Shown here in pieces: positions 37,158-45,859 of a stretch of 64,000 bases of DNA. Numbering within the stretch: the stretch's first letter is position 1; every line of letters starts with the position of its first letter. A model generated the notes under the pieces. It was not told the origin of the DNA and made no database searches. It saw only the letters and a program-made list of their open reading frames with translations. Origin of the DNA: Nitrobacter sp035546855. GTDB taxonomy: Bacteria > Pseudomonadota > Alphaproteobacteria > Rhizobiales > Xanthobacteraceae. Made by a program: the position numbers and the translations under genes. The stretch covers positions 1-64,000 of the forward strand of contig DASZVY010000057.1 of assembly GCA_035546855.1 (NCBI GenBank). The letters are read 5' to 3'.

Positions 37158-38402
37158 CTACGAGCCTGGCGTCTCCCGGGCAGCTTCTCGCGTCGTGATG
37201 TGGACCTCCGATGTCAGTGTTCGGTGTACCGGGCACTTGTCGGCGATCTCAAGGAGCTTCGCGCGCTGCTCCGCGTCGAGCGATCCGTCCATCGCAATCG
37301 TCCGCTCGATGTGATCGAGCAGCCCGACTTTGGTTTCGCATTCAGCGCAATCGTCGGCGTGGATTTTGCTGTGGTTCAGCGTCACCGTGATGCGGTCCAC
37401 GGGCAGCGATTTGCGGTCCGCATAAAGGCGCATGGTCATCGATGTGCAGGCGCCGAGCGCCGCGAGGAGATAGTCGTAAGGTCCGGGACCGGTGTCGGCG
37501 CCGCCATCGACAGTCGCCGGCTCGTCGGCCAGCAAGCGGTGTGGGCCGACGGTCACGGTCTGCTGGAATTTGCTGCGCCGGGTTTCCTGCACGACGACGT
37601 GGCGTGATTCGGCGGCTTCCACGGGCGGCATCTCGACCGCCGCGGGCTCGAGATAGCGCTGCGCCCACGCGGCAATCACATCTGCGACATAGGCGGTATC
37701 GCGCCTTTCGGTGAGCAGATGATTCGCACCGAGCAGCGACACGAAGCTTTTTGGATGCTTGGCGGCGACGAAAATACGGGTGGCGTTGTCGATGCCGACG
37801 GTGTCGTCGGTCGGTGAGTGCAGGATCAGCAGTGCCTTATGCAGCGTCCCGAGCTGCGCCATCAGGTTATGCTCGGCAATGTCGTCGAGAAATTCCCGCT
37901 TGATATGGAAGGGGCGGCCGGCAAGGGAGACCTCCACCTTGCCCTGCGCCTTGATGTCCCCGATGCTGTCGGCAAACAGATGCGTCACATGCGACGGGTC
38001 GGAGGGCGCGGCGATCGTCACCACTGCCGTTGCCTCCGGAATCCGGGAAGCCGCGGCCAGGATCGCGGCGCCGCCGAGGCTGTGGCCGATCAGAATCGCG
38101 GGCGCCACATGCGTGCGGCGCAGGTGATCTGCGGCCAAAACCAGATCCGCGACGTTGGATGAAAACGTGCTGTTGGCGAACTCGCCCTCGCTGGCGCCGA
38201 TTCCGGTGAAATCGAAACGCAGCACGGCGATTCCGCGCGATGTCAGCCCCGCGGCGATCCGCCTGGCGGCCAGCACATCCTTCCCGCATGTGAAGCAATG
38301 CGCGAACAGCGCGAATGCGGTGGGCTTGCCGTCAGGCAAATCGAGCGTGGCCGCAAGCTGGTGGCCGTCCGATCCCGGAAACTGAAAACGCTCGATCACC
38401 AC
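37158..38402 (-). CDS. Alpha/beta hydrolase-OsmC fusion protein
   Basis: Bifunctional protein of 414 residues. The N-terminal alpha/beta hydrolase (about 1-255) has Ser108 (GHSLGG), Asp in HSPTDDTVG and His in GANHLL. The C-terminal OsmC/Ohr domain (about 265-410) has the two peroxidatic-type cysteines Cys319 (GACTSM) and Cys390 (DKCPVHRTL). This fusion architecture occurs in other proteobacteria. OsmC proteins reduce organic hydroperoxides with thiols, so the enzyme may join ester cleavage to peroxide removal. Convergent to the YeeE-type gene with 21 bp between them. Confidence 0.92.
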   Translation of the reverse strand: MVIERFQFPGSDGHQLAATLDLPDGKPTAFALFAHCFTCGKDVLAARRIAAGLTSRGIAVLRFDFTGIGASEGEFANSTFSSNVADLVLAADHLRRTHVAPAILIGHSLGGAAILAAASRIPEATAVVTIAAPSDPSHVTHLFADSIGDIKAQGKVEVSLAGRPFHIKREFLDDIAEHNLMAQLGTLHKALLILHSPTDDTVGIDNATRIFVAAKHPKSFVSLLGANHLLTERRDTAYVADVIAAWAQRYLEPAAVEMPPVEAAESRHVVVQETRRSKFQQTVTVGPHRLLADEPATVDGGADTGPGPYDYLLAALGACTSMTMRLYADRKSLPVDRITVTLNHSKIHADDCAECETKVGLLDHIERTIAMDGSLDAEQRAKLLEIADKCPVHRTLTSEVHITTREAARETPGS

Positions 38403-38438
38403 GTCAAACCTCCTTGTCCTGTTGGCATCGTTCCGGCA

Positions 38439-39101
38439 TCAGTCGCCGGAGTAGCGTTGCTCCAGCCAGGGATCGCCGCGGTTGTGATAGCCACGCACCT
38501 CCCAGTAGCCCGGCGAATCCCCGGCGAGAAACTCGATGCTCTGTAGCCATTTGGCGCTTTTCCAGAAATAGAGATGCGGAACCACGACCCGGACCGGGCC
38601 GCCATGCTCCCGTGTGAGCGGCAAGCCGGACCACGTGTGCGCCAGCAACGCATCCTCGGCGGCAAAATCCTCGATCGGCAGATTGGTCGTGTAGCCGTCA
38701 TGCGCGTGCAGCACTACGTGCGTCGCTTCGCGGCGCGGCCGGACCGCCACGAGAAGGTCGCGGATCGCCAGGCCATTCCATCGATTGTCGTAGCGTGACC
38801 AGGTGGTGACGCAGTGAATGTCGGAGACGGACTGCGTTTGCGGCTGAGCGATGAATTGCGACCAACCCCAGAACACGGGATTTTCGACCGCGCCGTAGAC
38901 GTCGAGTCGCCAGCGCTCGCGCGCGATATTCGGCGTCAGGCCGAGATCGAGCACAGGCCAGTCCTGGGTGAGATGCTGTCCCGGCGGCAACCGCTGCTCC
39001 TCGGGCCGCGATATGCGACCCGTGAGAAACCGGCCTTCACGCGCCCAGCGCTCCTTGGTGCGGGTCAGTTTGCTCGGGAGCGGTTCGCTGTCGTCGCTCA
39101 T
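38439..39101 (-). CDS. Sulfite oxidase-like molybdopterin-binding protein
   Basis: SUOX-type molybdopterin domain protein of 220 residues. The candidate Mo-ligating cysteine is Cys97 in SVSDIHCVTTWSRYDNRWNG; YTTNLP, HGGPVR and PHLYFWKSAKWL are family blocks. No Tat signal peptide is visible, so unlike MsrP/YedY it may be cytoplasmic. It begins at ATG 39101, overlapping the P450 stop by ATGA; the frame running back to 39563 lies within the P450 gene and is rejected. It is the third gene of the ferredoxin-P450-molybdoprotein operon. Confidence 0.88.
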   Translation of the reverse strand: MSDDSEPLPSKLTRTKERWAREGRFLTGRISRPEEQRLPPGQHLTQDWPVLDLGLTPNIARERWRLDVYGAVENPVFWGWSQFIAQPQTQSVSDIHCVTTWSRYDNRWNGLAIRDLLVAVRPRREATHVVLHAHDGYTTNLPIEDFAAEDALLAHTWSGLPLTREHGGPVRVVVPHLYFWKSAKWLQSIEFLAGDSPGYWEVRGYHNRGDPWLEQRYSGD

Positions 39102-40312
39102 ACCGCGCGCGGTCCATGGGCTTGTCCGAGCAGCATCGGCAACTGCCGCGGTCCGCGCACGGTCCCTTCCGACCACGTGACGTTGCGGGAGGGATCGAGG
39201 CTGAACACCGGAATGCGCTTCAGCCACTCCTCGATCGCGACCAGCATTTCCATGCGGGCGAGGTTGGAGCCGACGCAGCGGTGGATGCCGAGGCCGAAAG
39301 CGGCGTGGCGGTTTTCCTTGCGATCGATGACGACCTTGTCCGCGTCGGGGAAGACGGCGGGATCGCGGTTGGCGGCCGGGAACGACAGCAGCACCATGTT
39401 GCCGGGCTTGATCGGACAGCCGCTGACCGTGGTTTCCTTCATCACCTCGCGGGCCATCGTCACCGGCGAATAGGCGCGCAGGAATTCCTCGATTGCCGTC
39501 GGCAGCAATGCGGGTTCCGCGATCAGGCGTTCGCGATCCGCCGGCGTTCTGGCCAGATGCCACAACGACGAGCCGATCGCGCTCCAGGTGGTATCTATGC
39601 CGGCGATCAGCAGCAGCCGCAGCGATCCCTGCACGTGCGCGTCGGTGAGAGGCTGGCCGTTCTTGTCCCGCGCATTCATCAGCGTTGAGATCAAGTCGTT
39701 TGTCGGATGCTTTTTGCGTGCCGCGATCTGTTCGGCGAAGTAGGCGGTCATGTCATGGATCGCGCGCATCATCATGGCGTCATCATGAATGCCGAGCTCG
39801 AGAATCTCGTGGATCCATTTGACGAAAAGATCGCCGTCTTTCTCGGGAATTCCAAGCATGTGCGCAATCGCGCGCGTGGGAATGTGTTTTGTGTAGTGCG
39901 CGGCGGCATCGACGCCGGGTTGATCGACGAACGCATCGATCAACTCGTTACAGATCGCGCGAACCCGCGGCTCGAGCTTTGCCATGGCGTCGGGGGTAAA
40001 CGGCGGTAGCAGGATCTGCTTGGCCGGCTTGTGTTCGGGCGGATCCGATGTAATTGGCGGCGCGGGTTGGGGTGGATCGGGGCGGACATTGCGAACCACG
40101 ACGCGGCGCGACGAGAAGTGCTCGGTGTCATAGGAAATCTCTTTGACGGCCTCGTAGGTGGTCGGGAGATAGACGCCGAGGAAGCGGTCGGTGTGGACCA
40201 CCGGGCACTTGGCGCGCAATTCGTCCCAGATCGGAAATGGATTCTCGGTCCATCGCGGATCGGTATGATCGAAATCGTGAAACCAGTCGGTGACAGGAGC
40301 GGGGTGAGACAT
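39098..40312 (-). CDS. Cytochrome P450 (class with small ferredoxin partner)
   Basis: Soluble bacterial P450 of 404 residues. The I-helix is AGIDTT (237-242), the ExxR pair E276/R279, and the heme ligand Cys346 lies in FGLGIHRCVGSN. It depends on external electron transfer; the ferredoxin gene 63 bp upstream on the same strand is a plausible donor. Start at 40312 (MSHPAPV); an in-frame ATG ten codons earlier exists. The CYP family and substrate are not assigned. Its stop overlaps the start of the sulfite oxidase-like gene. Confidence 0.93.
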   Translation of the reverse strand: MSHPAPVTDWFHDFDHTDPRWTENPFPIWDELRAKCPVVHTDRFLGVYLPTTYEAVKEISYDTEHFSSRRVVVRNVRPDPPQPAPPITSDPPEHKPAKQILLPPFTPDAMAKLEPRVRAICNELIDAFVDQPGVDAAAHYTKHIPTRAIAHMLGIPEKDGDLFVKWIHEILELGIHDDAMMMRAIHDMTAYFAEQIAARKKHPTNDLISTLMNARDKNGQPLTDAHVQGSLRLLLIAGIDTTWSAIGSSLWHLARTPADRERLIAEPALLPTAIEEFLRAYSPVTMAREVMKETTVSGCPIKPGNMVLLSFPAANRDPAVFPDADKVVIDRKENRHAAFGLGIHRCVGSNLARMEMLVAIEEWLKRIPVFSLDPSRNVTWSEGTVRGPRQLPMLLGQAHGPRAV

Positions 40313-40375
40313 CGAAACCGTGTCCTCTCCGGAGAATGGCACCAGATCCTTGGCTGGCCGCCCGAAAAATCGATC

Positions 40376-40585
40376 TCAGTCTTCCGTAATGTCGATTGCG
40401 ATCTCGGGACAGTTGCTCCGTGCGAGCCATGCCTTGTCTTCAAGGCCGCCGGGCACGGTGCCGTCACCGATTTCGTGCGCGTTGCCGTATTCATCCAGAG
40501 TGACAAGTTCGGGCGCAAGCGATTTGCAGCGCGCATGCCCCTGACACCTGTCCTGATCGACGTGAAGTTTCAATTTTCCCGGCAT
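40376..40585 (-). CDS. Small [3Fe-4S]/[4Fe-4S]-type ferredoxin, P450 partner
   Basis: Ferredoxin of 69 residues with the CxxHxxC...CP motif: Cys14, His17, Cys20 and Cys59. Three Cys and a His at the second position are typical of ferredoxins encoded next to bacterial P450s. It likely shuttles electrons from a reductase encoded elsewhere to the P450 gene that follows it. First gene of the operon; 160 bp of mostly featureless sequence separates it from the amidase gene. Confidence 0.92.
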   Translation of the reverse strand: MPGKLKLHVDQDRCQGHARCKSLAPELVTLDEYGNAHEIGDGTVPGGLEDKAWLARSNCPEIAIDITED

Positions 40586-40746
40586 GCGGCGTTTCCTCGG
40601 CGTTTCCGGACGCCAATTTGGCGATCGTCGCGTTCGACCGCAACCCGAACACTGGATGGATTATAGCCCCGCGCCGGCGATCCGCCAGCATCCAAAGGTC
40701 TGAACGGTTCACAGGCCGGCCTCGATATCCAGCCGGCGTGCGCGAA

Positions 40747-42171
40747 TTAGCCGGGGCGTCGCGGATCGATCGGCGTCGTCCCGCGGACACCGAGAACATC
40801 TTCGATCGTCTTGGCGCCGGCCAATAGCTGAGCTTCGCCGCGTGGCGGCGCAACGACTTGCAGGCCGACGGGAAGCCCGGTCTTGGTGAAGCCGCAGGGC
40901 AGCGACAGCGCCGGAGAGCAGATCAGGGTGATCGCGTACACGATGCCGAGCCACAGGACGTAATTGTCGAATGTCTGCCCGTCGCATTCCGCCACATAGC
41001 GGTTCTCGATCGGGAAGGGCGCGACGATAGTCGCGGGCGCCAGCAGGAGATCGTAGGTCTCGAAGAACTTCAACGCGCGGTTGGTCATGGCGACGCGCTG
41101 CGCCTCGGCGCGGATGATGTCGTCGGCCGAAAGTTTCAGCCCTTCCTCGATGTTCCAGATCACCTCGGGCTTCAGCAGGTCGCGCTTGTTACGCAGCAGG
41201 TCCGCCTTGCTGATCGCAAAGTCGAAGGCGCGCAGCACATGGAAACATTCATGGGCCTCGCGTAAATCCGGATGCGCTTCCTCGACGATGACGCCGGCGT
41301 CGGCGAAACGCATCGCGGCCTTGCGGGTGATCTCCTTCACTTCGGGATCGACCGGCGTGATCCCGAGGTCGGGCGAATAGGCGACACGCTTCGGTTTCCT
41401 GCCGGAACGGGCGGCAGAAAGGAACGATGTCGGCAGCTTCGGCAGCGAGAGCGGATCGGCCGGATGCTCGCCCGTCATGGCGTCGAGCATGAGCGCGAGA
41501 TCTTCGACATTGCGCGCCATCGGACCCTGCACGCCGAGATTGCGGTCGATCTTGGCGACGGGCGTATGCGCGACACGGCCGATGCTGGGACGCATGCCGA
41601 CGATGCCGCAGAAGCTCGCGGGGTTGCGCAGCGAGCCGCCCATGTCGGAGCCGTGTGCGAGCCAGGCCGTGCCGGAGGCCAGTGCTGCCGCGGCACCGCC
41701 GGAGGAGCCTGCCGCCGAGCGGGTCGTATCCCATGGGTTCAGGGTCGGCCCGAACACCTCGTTGAAAGTATTGGCGCCCGCGCCGAATTCCGGTGTGTTG
41801 GACTTCGCGTAGATGACCGCGCCGCTGGCTTCGAGGTGCTCGACCAGGATGTCCGAACGCTCTGGGACCGTGTCCTTGTAGATCGGCGATCCCTGCGTGG
41901 TCAGCACGCCCGCGACGTTGGTCAGATCCTTGATCGGCACCGGAAGCCCGGCGAGCAGTCCGCGTTCGGCGGGGGGCCTCTTCATCAACTCCCGCGCGTT
42001 GGTCCGGGCCCGCTCGAAGCACAGCGTTGGCAGCGCGTTGACGGCGCCGTCGACCTCCGCGATGCGCTTCTCCAGGACATCGAGCAGATCGAGCGGGGTG
42101 ACTTCGCCGGATTTGAGCTTATCGACGACCGCGCATGCCGTTGCCTTGATCAATTCCTGATCCGACGTCAT
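40747..42171 (-). CDS. Amidase (amidase signature family)
   Basis: Ser-cisSer-Lys amidase of 474 residues. The triad is Lys81 (VPIKDLTN), Ser156 (AGSSGG) and Ser180 (GSDMGGSLRNPA), as in the signature. It hydrolyses an amide, substrate unknown. ATG 42171 (MTSDQEL) is preferred over an upstream extension. No signal peptide, so cytoplasmic. It is upstream of the ferredoxin-P450 genes on the same strand but separated by 160 bp, so it may be transcribed independently. Confidence 0.9.
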   Translation of the reverse strand: MTSDQELIKATACAVVDKLKSGEVTPLDLLDVLEKRIAEVDGAVNALPTLCFERARTNARELMKRPPAERGLLAGLPVPIKDLTNVAGVLTTQGSPIYKDTVPERSDILVEHLEASGAVIYAKSNTPEFGAGANTFNEVFGPTLNPWDTTRSAAGSSGGAAAALASGTAWLAHGSDMGGSLRNPASFCGIVGMRPSIGRVAHTPVAKIDRNLGVQGPMARNVEDLALMLDAMTGEHPADPLSLPKLPTSFLSAARSGRKPKRVAYSPDLGITPVDPEVKEITRKAAMRFADAGVIVEEAHPDLREAHECFHVLRAFDFAISKADLLRNKRDLLKPEVIWNIEEGLKLSADDIIRAEAQRVAMTNRALKFFETYDLLLAPATIVAPFPIENRYVAECDGQTFDNYVLWLGIVYAITLICSPALSLPCGFTKTGLPVGLQVVAPPRGEAQLLAGAKTIEDVLGVRGTTPIDPRRPG

Positions 42172-42483
42172 CGATATGTCTCCCCTGACCGGCTTGTTAT
42201 TTGACGGGATGTCGTGGCCTTCTATCCCATTTTCGGGAAACGGTGGCAATCAGGCCCGTCACTTCGCGGGATCGGCGCCGATGACGTTGAGGCGGCATGG
42301 CCCGCCGCAAAACGGCAGCGCACTCACTCACATGTCATTGCGAGCCAACGGGCCGGCGCGCAGCGCCGCTGATGACAGGCTCCGCGAAGCAATCCAGCGC
42401 CTTCTTTGGCGCTCTCTGGATTGTTTCGGCGCGAGCCGCCTCGCAATGACGACAACCTTGATTCCGTTTTAATATGAACCGCT
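42172..42483. other. 312-bp gap between amidase and SDR genes
   Basis: No gene is seen. The gap holds the amidase promoter side (42172-42330) and a family A palindromic repeat. The last 30 bases run to the SDR stop, with an AT-rich stretch around 42461-42480. Confidence 0.7.
42335..42451. repeat. Family A palindromic repeat, copy 3
   Basis: TCATTGCGAGCC...GAAGCAATCCAG and CTGGATTGTTTCGG...CTCGCAATGACGA arms with a longer interior than copies 1 and 4. In the amidase-SDR gap, downstream of the SDR gene. Confidence 0.8.
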
Positions 42484-43260
42484 CTAGCTCCAGCCCGCGG
42501 CGATGCCGCCGTCCACCGTGACGATGACGCCGGAGGTATAGCCCGAACGATCGGAGGCGAGAAACGCCATGAGATCGCCGATCTCGCGCGCGTGGGCGGG
42601 ACGGCCAAGCGGAAGACCTTTCTGATAGTCGCGATAACGATTTTCGTCGCCGAATTCGTGCTTCGCGCGGGTCTTGAGCAGGGTGACATGGCGGTCGGTG
42701 CCGACCGGGCCGGGGTTGATGCCGACGACTCGAATGTTGTCCCTGAGGCTCCTGCTTCCGAGCGCGCGGGTGAAGGCCATCAGCGCTGCGTTTCCCGTGC
42801 TGCCGCAGATGTAGTTGGCGTCGAACTTCTCGCCGGCCGCGCCGATGTCGTTGACGATGACGCCGTGGCCGCGCGCCTTCATCTGCGCATAGACGGCGCG
42901 GGTGAGGTTGATGTAGCCGAACACCTTCAATTCCCAGGCGTGGCGCCACGTCGCCTCGTCGATCTTGTCGAGCGAGCCGCCGGGAATGTCGCCGGCATTG
43001 TTGACGAGAATGTCGATGTCGTCCGCGTCCTTGGCGAGCCGGGCGATATCTTCGGCTTTGCGCAGATCCGCGACATGGACGGTCGTGTCGATCTGATGCG
43101 CCGACCGCAGCCGGTCGGCGAGCGCCTTCAGTTGATCGCCGCTGCGGGCGGCGAGGCGGAGGTGGCAGCCTTCCTCGGCGAAAGCCTCCGCCGCCGCCGC
43201 ACCGATGCCCTTGGATGCGCCAGTGACAAGCACGCGCTTGCCGCGAAGATGAAGGTCCAT
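42484..43260 (-). CDS. SDR family protein with altered catalytic residues
   Basis: Short-chain dehydrogenase/reductase fold of 258 residues. The nucleotide-binding motif TGASKGIG (13-20) and the NNAG motif (87-90) are intact. In the catalytic region the usual Ser-Tyr-Lys is broken: VNDIGAAGEKFDANYICGS keeps Tyr150, but the Lys position is Ser154 and the Ser position is Gly140. The C-terminal TVDGGIAAGW is typical. The start at 43260 (MDLHLRGK) excludes the non-homologous upstream extension. Function is unknown; it may bind NAD(P) without canonical SDR chemistry. Confidence 0.87.
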   Translation of the reverse strand: MDLHLRGKRVLVTGASKGIGAAAAEAFAEEGCHLRLAARSGDQLKALADRLRSAHQIDTTVHVADLRKAEDIARLAKDADDIDILVNNAGDIPGGSLDKIDEATWRHAWELKVFGYINLTRAVYAQMKARGHGVIVNDIGAAGEKFDANYICGSTGNAALMAFTRALGSRSLRDNIRVVGINPGPVGTDRHVTLLKTRAKHEFGDENRYRDYQKGLPLGRPAHAREIGDLMAFLASDRSGYTSGVIVTVDGGIAAGWS

Positions 43261-43296
43261 GAAATGCTCCAATGCTGAACCGTTCGGCGTAGATAA

Positions 43297-43318
43297 CCTG
43301 AACAGATCGGTAGCCAAC
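43297..43318. promoter_or_regulatory. Weak candidate operator upstream of the SDR gene
   Basis: CCTGAAC-N8-AGCCAAC. Read on the - strand it overlaps a promoter-like pair, TTGGCT and TATCTA, with a 16-base spacer. It shares spacing and about half its bases with the 25461 and 32489 sites. Low support. Confidence 0.3.
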
Positions 43319-43343
43319 AAAATAGCACGGCTGTCGTTTAGCT

Positions 43344-43434
43344 CGTCATGGCCGGATTTATTCCGGCCATCCACGTCTTAGCGGGGCCTTGGCAGGGAAG
43401 ACGTGGATGGCCGGGACGAGCCCGGCCATGACGA
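43344..43434. repeat. Family B palindromic intergenic repeat
   Basis: CGTCATGGCCGGA...CATCCACGTCTT and AAGACGTGGATGGCCGGG...GGCCATGACG arms, between the fused ABC ATPase gene and the SDR gene. Clear relative of 24618-24706. Confidence 0.85.
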
Positions 43435-43449
43435 AGGAATCTCCGGATA

Positions 43450-44934
43450 CTACAAATACCCTTCGCCGGCCTCGGCGGCGAAGCGGCCGGGGTCGCCTTC
43501 CCAGACGATGCGCGCGTGCTCCAGCACATAGACGCGGTCGGCATGCGGCAGCGCGAAGGTGACGTTCTGCTCCCCGAGCAGCACCGTGATGGGAGTGCTC
43601 TGCCGCAGCTTCTCCAGTGCCTTCGACAGCAGTTCGAGAATGACCGGCGCGAGGCCGAGAGTCGGCTCGTCGAGGATCAGGATTTTGGGCTGCATCATCA
43701 GCGCGCGGCCGATCGCGAGCATCTGCTGCTCGCCGCCACTGAGCGTTTGCGCCATCTGTCCCTGACGCTGCTTCAGGATCGGGAACAGGTCGAACAGCCA
43801 GTTGATCTGCTTGTCCTTCTCGTCGGGAGACAGATGGTCGCCGCCGAGATCGAGGTTTTCCCGGACGGTCATTTCGCCAAACAGCTCGCGCGTTTCGGGA
43901 CATTGGACGAGGCCGCTGCGGGCGATTTTCGCGGGGCTGATGCCCCGCAGGTTCTCGCCGTCGCGGATGATATCGCCGGTATAGGGCAGGAAGCCGGAAA
44001 TGGCATTGAACAGCGTCGTCTTGCCGGCGCCGTTGAGGCCCACGACGGAGACGAACTCGCCCTGGTGAACGTGAATCGAGACGTTTTCGAGCGCCTGCGC
44101 TTTGCCGTAGTGCACGCTGAGGTTTTCGACCTGCAACAGCGGCACCTTGTCCTTGAAGCTGGTCTCGGGGCGCGCGGAAGTCTCGAGCGCACCTCCGAGA
44201 TAGACGCGCCGCACGGTCTCGTTGCGCATCACGTCCTCGGCCTTGCCGGTGACGATCTCCTCGCCGAGGTACATGGCGAGCACACGGTCGACGAGCGCCG
44301 CAACGCTCTTGACGTTGTGGTCGACCAGCATCACCGCGCGGCCTTCGTCGCGGAAGGTGCGGATCAGCTCCGAGAAGGTGCCGACCTCCGCCAGCGTCAA
44401 TCCGGCGAACGGCTCGTCGACCAGCACGACCTTGGGATCGCGCGCGATCGCCTTGGCCAGTTCGAGCCGCCGCAGGTCGGCGAACGGCAGGGTGGGCGGA
44501 TGCCGATCCATCACCGCGCCGAGGCCGACGCGCTCGGCGATCTGTCTGGCGCGCTCGATCAGCGCCTTGTCGGGAAACAGCATGAACAGGCTGTCGGGCA
44601 GCAGCGCCACCATGATGTTTTCCAGCACCGTCTGCCGGTTCAGCGGCCGCGAATGCTGGAACACCATGCCAAAACCCTTGCGGGCGATCTTGTGGGCGGG
44701 GAGGCCGGCAAGGTTCTCGCCCTCGAGCCGGACCTCGCCCGCGGTCGGCCGTTCGATGCCCATGACGCTTTTCATGGCGGTCGATTTGCCGGAGCCGTTA
44801 GGGCCGATCAGGCCGAAGATTTCGCCCGGCCGCAGGTCGAAGTTGAGGTTCTTGACGGCGGTGAGGCCGCCGAAACGCTTGGTCAGCCCCCGAACCTCGA
44901 GGATCGGGGCGTGGGTGGTGGTTGCCGATGTCAT
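43450..44934 (-). CDS. Fused LivG-LivF ATPase of a Liv-type ABC importer
   Basis: Two ABC ATPase domains in one 494-residue polypeptide, corresponding to LivG (about 1-255, Walker A GPNGSGKST, Walker B VVLVDEPFAGL) and LivF (about 265-494, Walker A GLNGAGKTT, signature LSGGEQQML, Walker B ILILDEPTLGLAP). These are normally separate subunits in branched-chain amino acid transporters, but fused versions occur in aromatic-compound and urea-type members. Its start overlaps the LivM-type stop by ATGA. Last gene of the operon. Confidence 0.92.
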   Translation of the reverse strand: MTSATTTHAPILEVRGLTKRFGGLTAVKNLNFDLRPGEIFGLIGPNGSGKSTAMKSVMGIERPTAGEVRLEGENLAGLPAHKIARKGFGMVFQHSRPLNRQTVLENIMVALLPDSLFMLFPDKALIERARQIAERVGLGAVMDRHPPTLPFADLRRLELAKAIARDPKVVLVDEPFAGLTLAEVGTFSELIRTFRDEGRAVMLVDHNVKSVAALVDRVLAMYLGEEIVTGKAEDVMRNETVRRVYLGGALETSARPETSFKDKVPLLQVENLSVHYGKAQALENVSIHVHQGEFVSVVGLNGAGKTTLFNAISGFLPYTGDIIRDGENLRGISPAKIARSGLVQCPETRELFGEMTVRENLDLGGDHLSPDEKDKQINWLFDLFPILKQRQGQMAQTLSGGEQQMLAIGRALMMQPKILILDEPTLGLAPVILELLSKALEKLRQSTPITVLLGEQNVTFALPHADRVYVLEHARIVWEGDPGRFAAEAGEGYL

Positions 44935-45857
44935 TGCCGCGCCTCCCGCGACAGGGCGGCTCCGAGGAACCCGCCCGGCAAGAACAGGACGACAAGCAGG
45001 GCGACGGCCGACACGATGAACGTTGCGAGTTCGCCGGTCGGTCGCAGGAACTCGCCCGCGACGATCAGGAAGATCGCGCCGAGCGCCGCGCCGAGCACCG
45101 TCCGCCGTCCGCCGAGCACGGCGGCGACGATGACATTCACGCCGACGGCGATATCGACCACGGTGCCGACCGAGGCGGTGCCGAAATAGAACACCAGCAG
45201 CGCGCCCGAGAGCCCCGAGAAGAATGCGCTGACGACGAACGCGGCCAGTTTATGCTTGACGATGTTGAAGCCGAGCGCGCCGGCCTGGACGGCGTCCTGG
45301 CCGCTGGCCTGAAGCACGAGCCCGACCGGCGACTGCGACAGGCCGTAAAGAATGGCCGCGCTTATGCTCATGAAGGCGAGCGCGATCCAGTAATTTGCGT
45401 GAGCGTCGATTGTGATGACGTCGGGAATGGTCAAGCCGATTTCACCGCCGGTCAGGTCGGCGAACACAACCACGAAGTTTTGCAGGATCAACACCGCGAC
45501 GAGTGTCGTCAATCCGAAGTAAGGGCCGCGCACCCGCAGCGCCGGAAGCGCCAGCACAAACCCGGCAACGACCGCGGCTGCTGCGCCGAGCACGATGCAG
45601 AGATAGGGCGACAGGCCGAACTGGGCGTTGACGATGCCGGCCGTGTAAGCGCCGACGCCGATCAGGAAGGTCGGTCCGAAATTGACTTCGCCGGCGAAAC
45701 CGAACAGCAGGTCCCAAGCCATCGCGAACACGCCGAAATAGTAGGCGACAGTCAGAAGGCCGAGCACATAGCCGGAGACGTACCATGGCAGCGTCGCGGC
45801 GATGACGACGAGTGCGAGCGATATGAAAAACAATCGCGACTTGAAGAACGAGCCCAT
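44931..45857 (-). CDS. livM: Liv-type ABC transporter permease (LivM)
   Basis: Permease of 308 residues with about eight transmembrane segments. The LivM-type motif region is RVRGPYFGLTTLVAVLILQNF, and the end has the glycine-rich VNVIVAAVLGGRRTVLGAALGA. The downstream fused ATPase overlaps its stop by four bases and the LivH-type gene ends 2 bp before its start, so all are coupled. Substrate probably a hydrophobic amino acid or short carboxylic acid, not determined. Confidence 0.9.
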   Translation of the reverse strand: MGSFFKSRLFFISLALVVIAATLPWYVSGYVLGLLTVAYYFGVFAMAWDLLFGFAGEVNFGPTFLIGVGAYTAGIVNAQFGLSPYLCIVLGAAAAVVAGFVLALPALRVRGPYFGLTTLVAVLILQNFVVVFADLTGGEIGLTIPDVITIDAHANYWIALAFMSISAAILYGLSQSPVGLVLQASGQDAVQAGALGFNIVKHKLAAFVVSAFFSGLSGALLVFYFGTASVGTVVDIAVGVNVIVAAVLGGRRTVLGAALGAIFLIVAGEFLRPTGELATFIVSAVALLVVLFLPGGFLGAALSREARQ

Positions 45858-45859
45858 GA

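Noticed and set aside
39102..39563. Long N-terminal extension of the sulfite oxidase-like protein
   Set aside because: It is an alternate frame of the P450 gene; the ATGA overlap at 39098-39101 is a better start.
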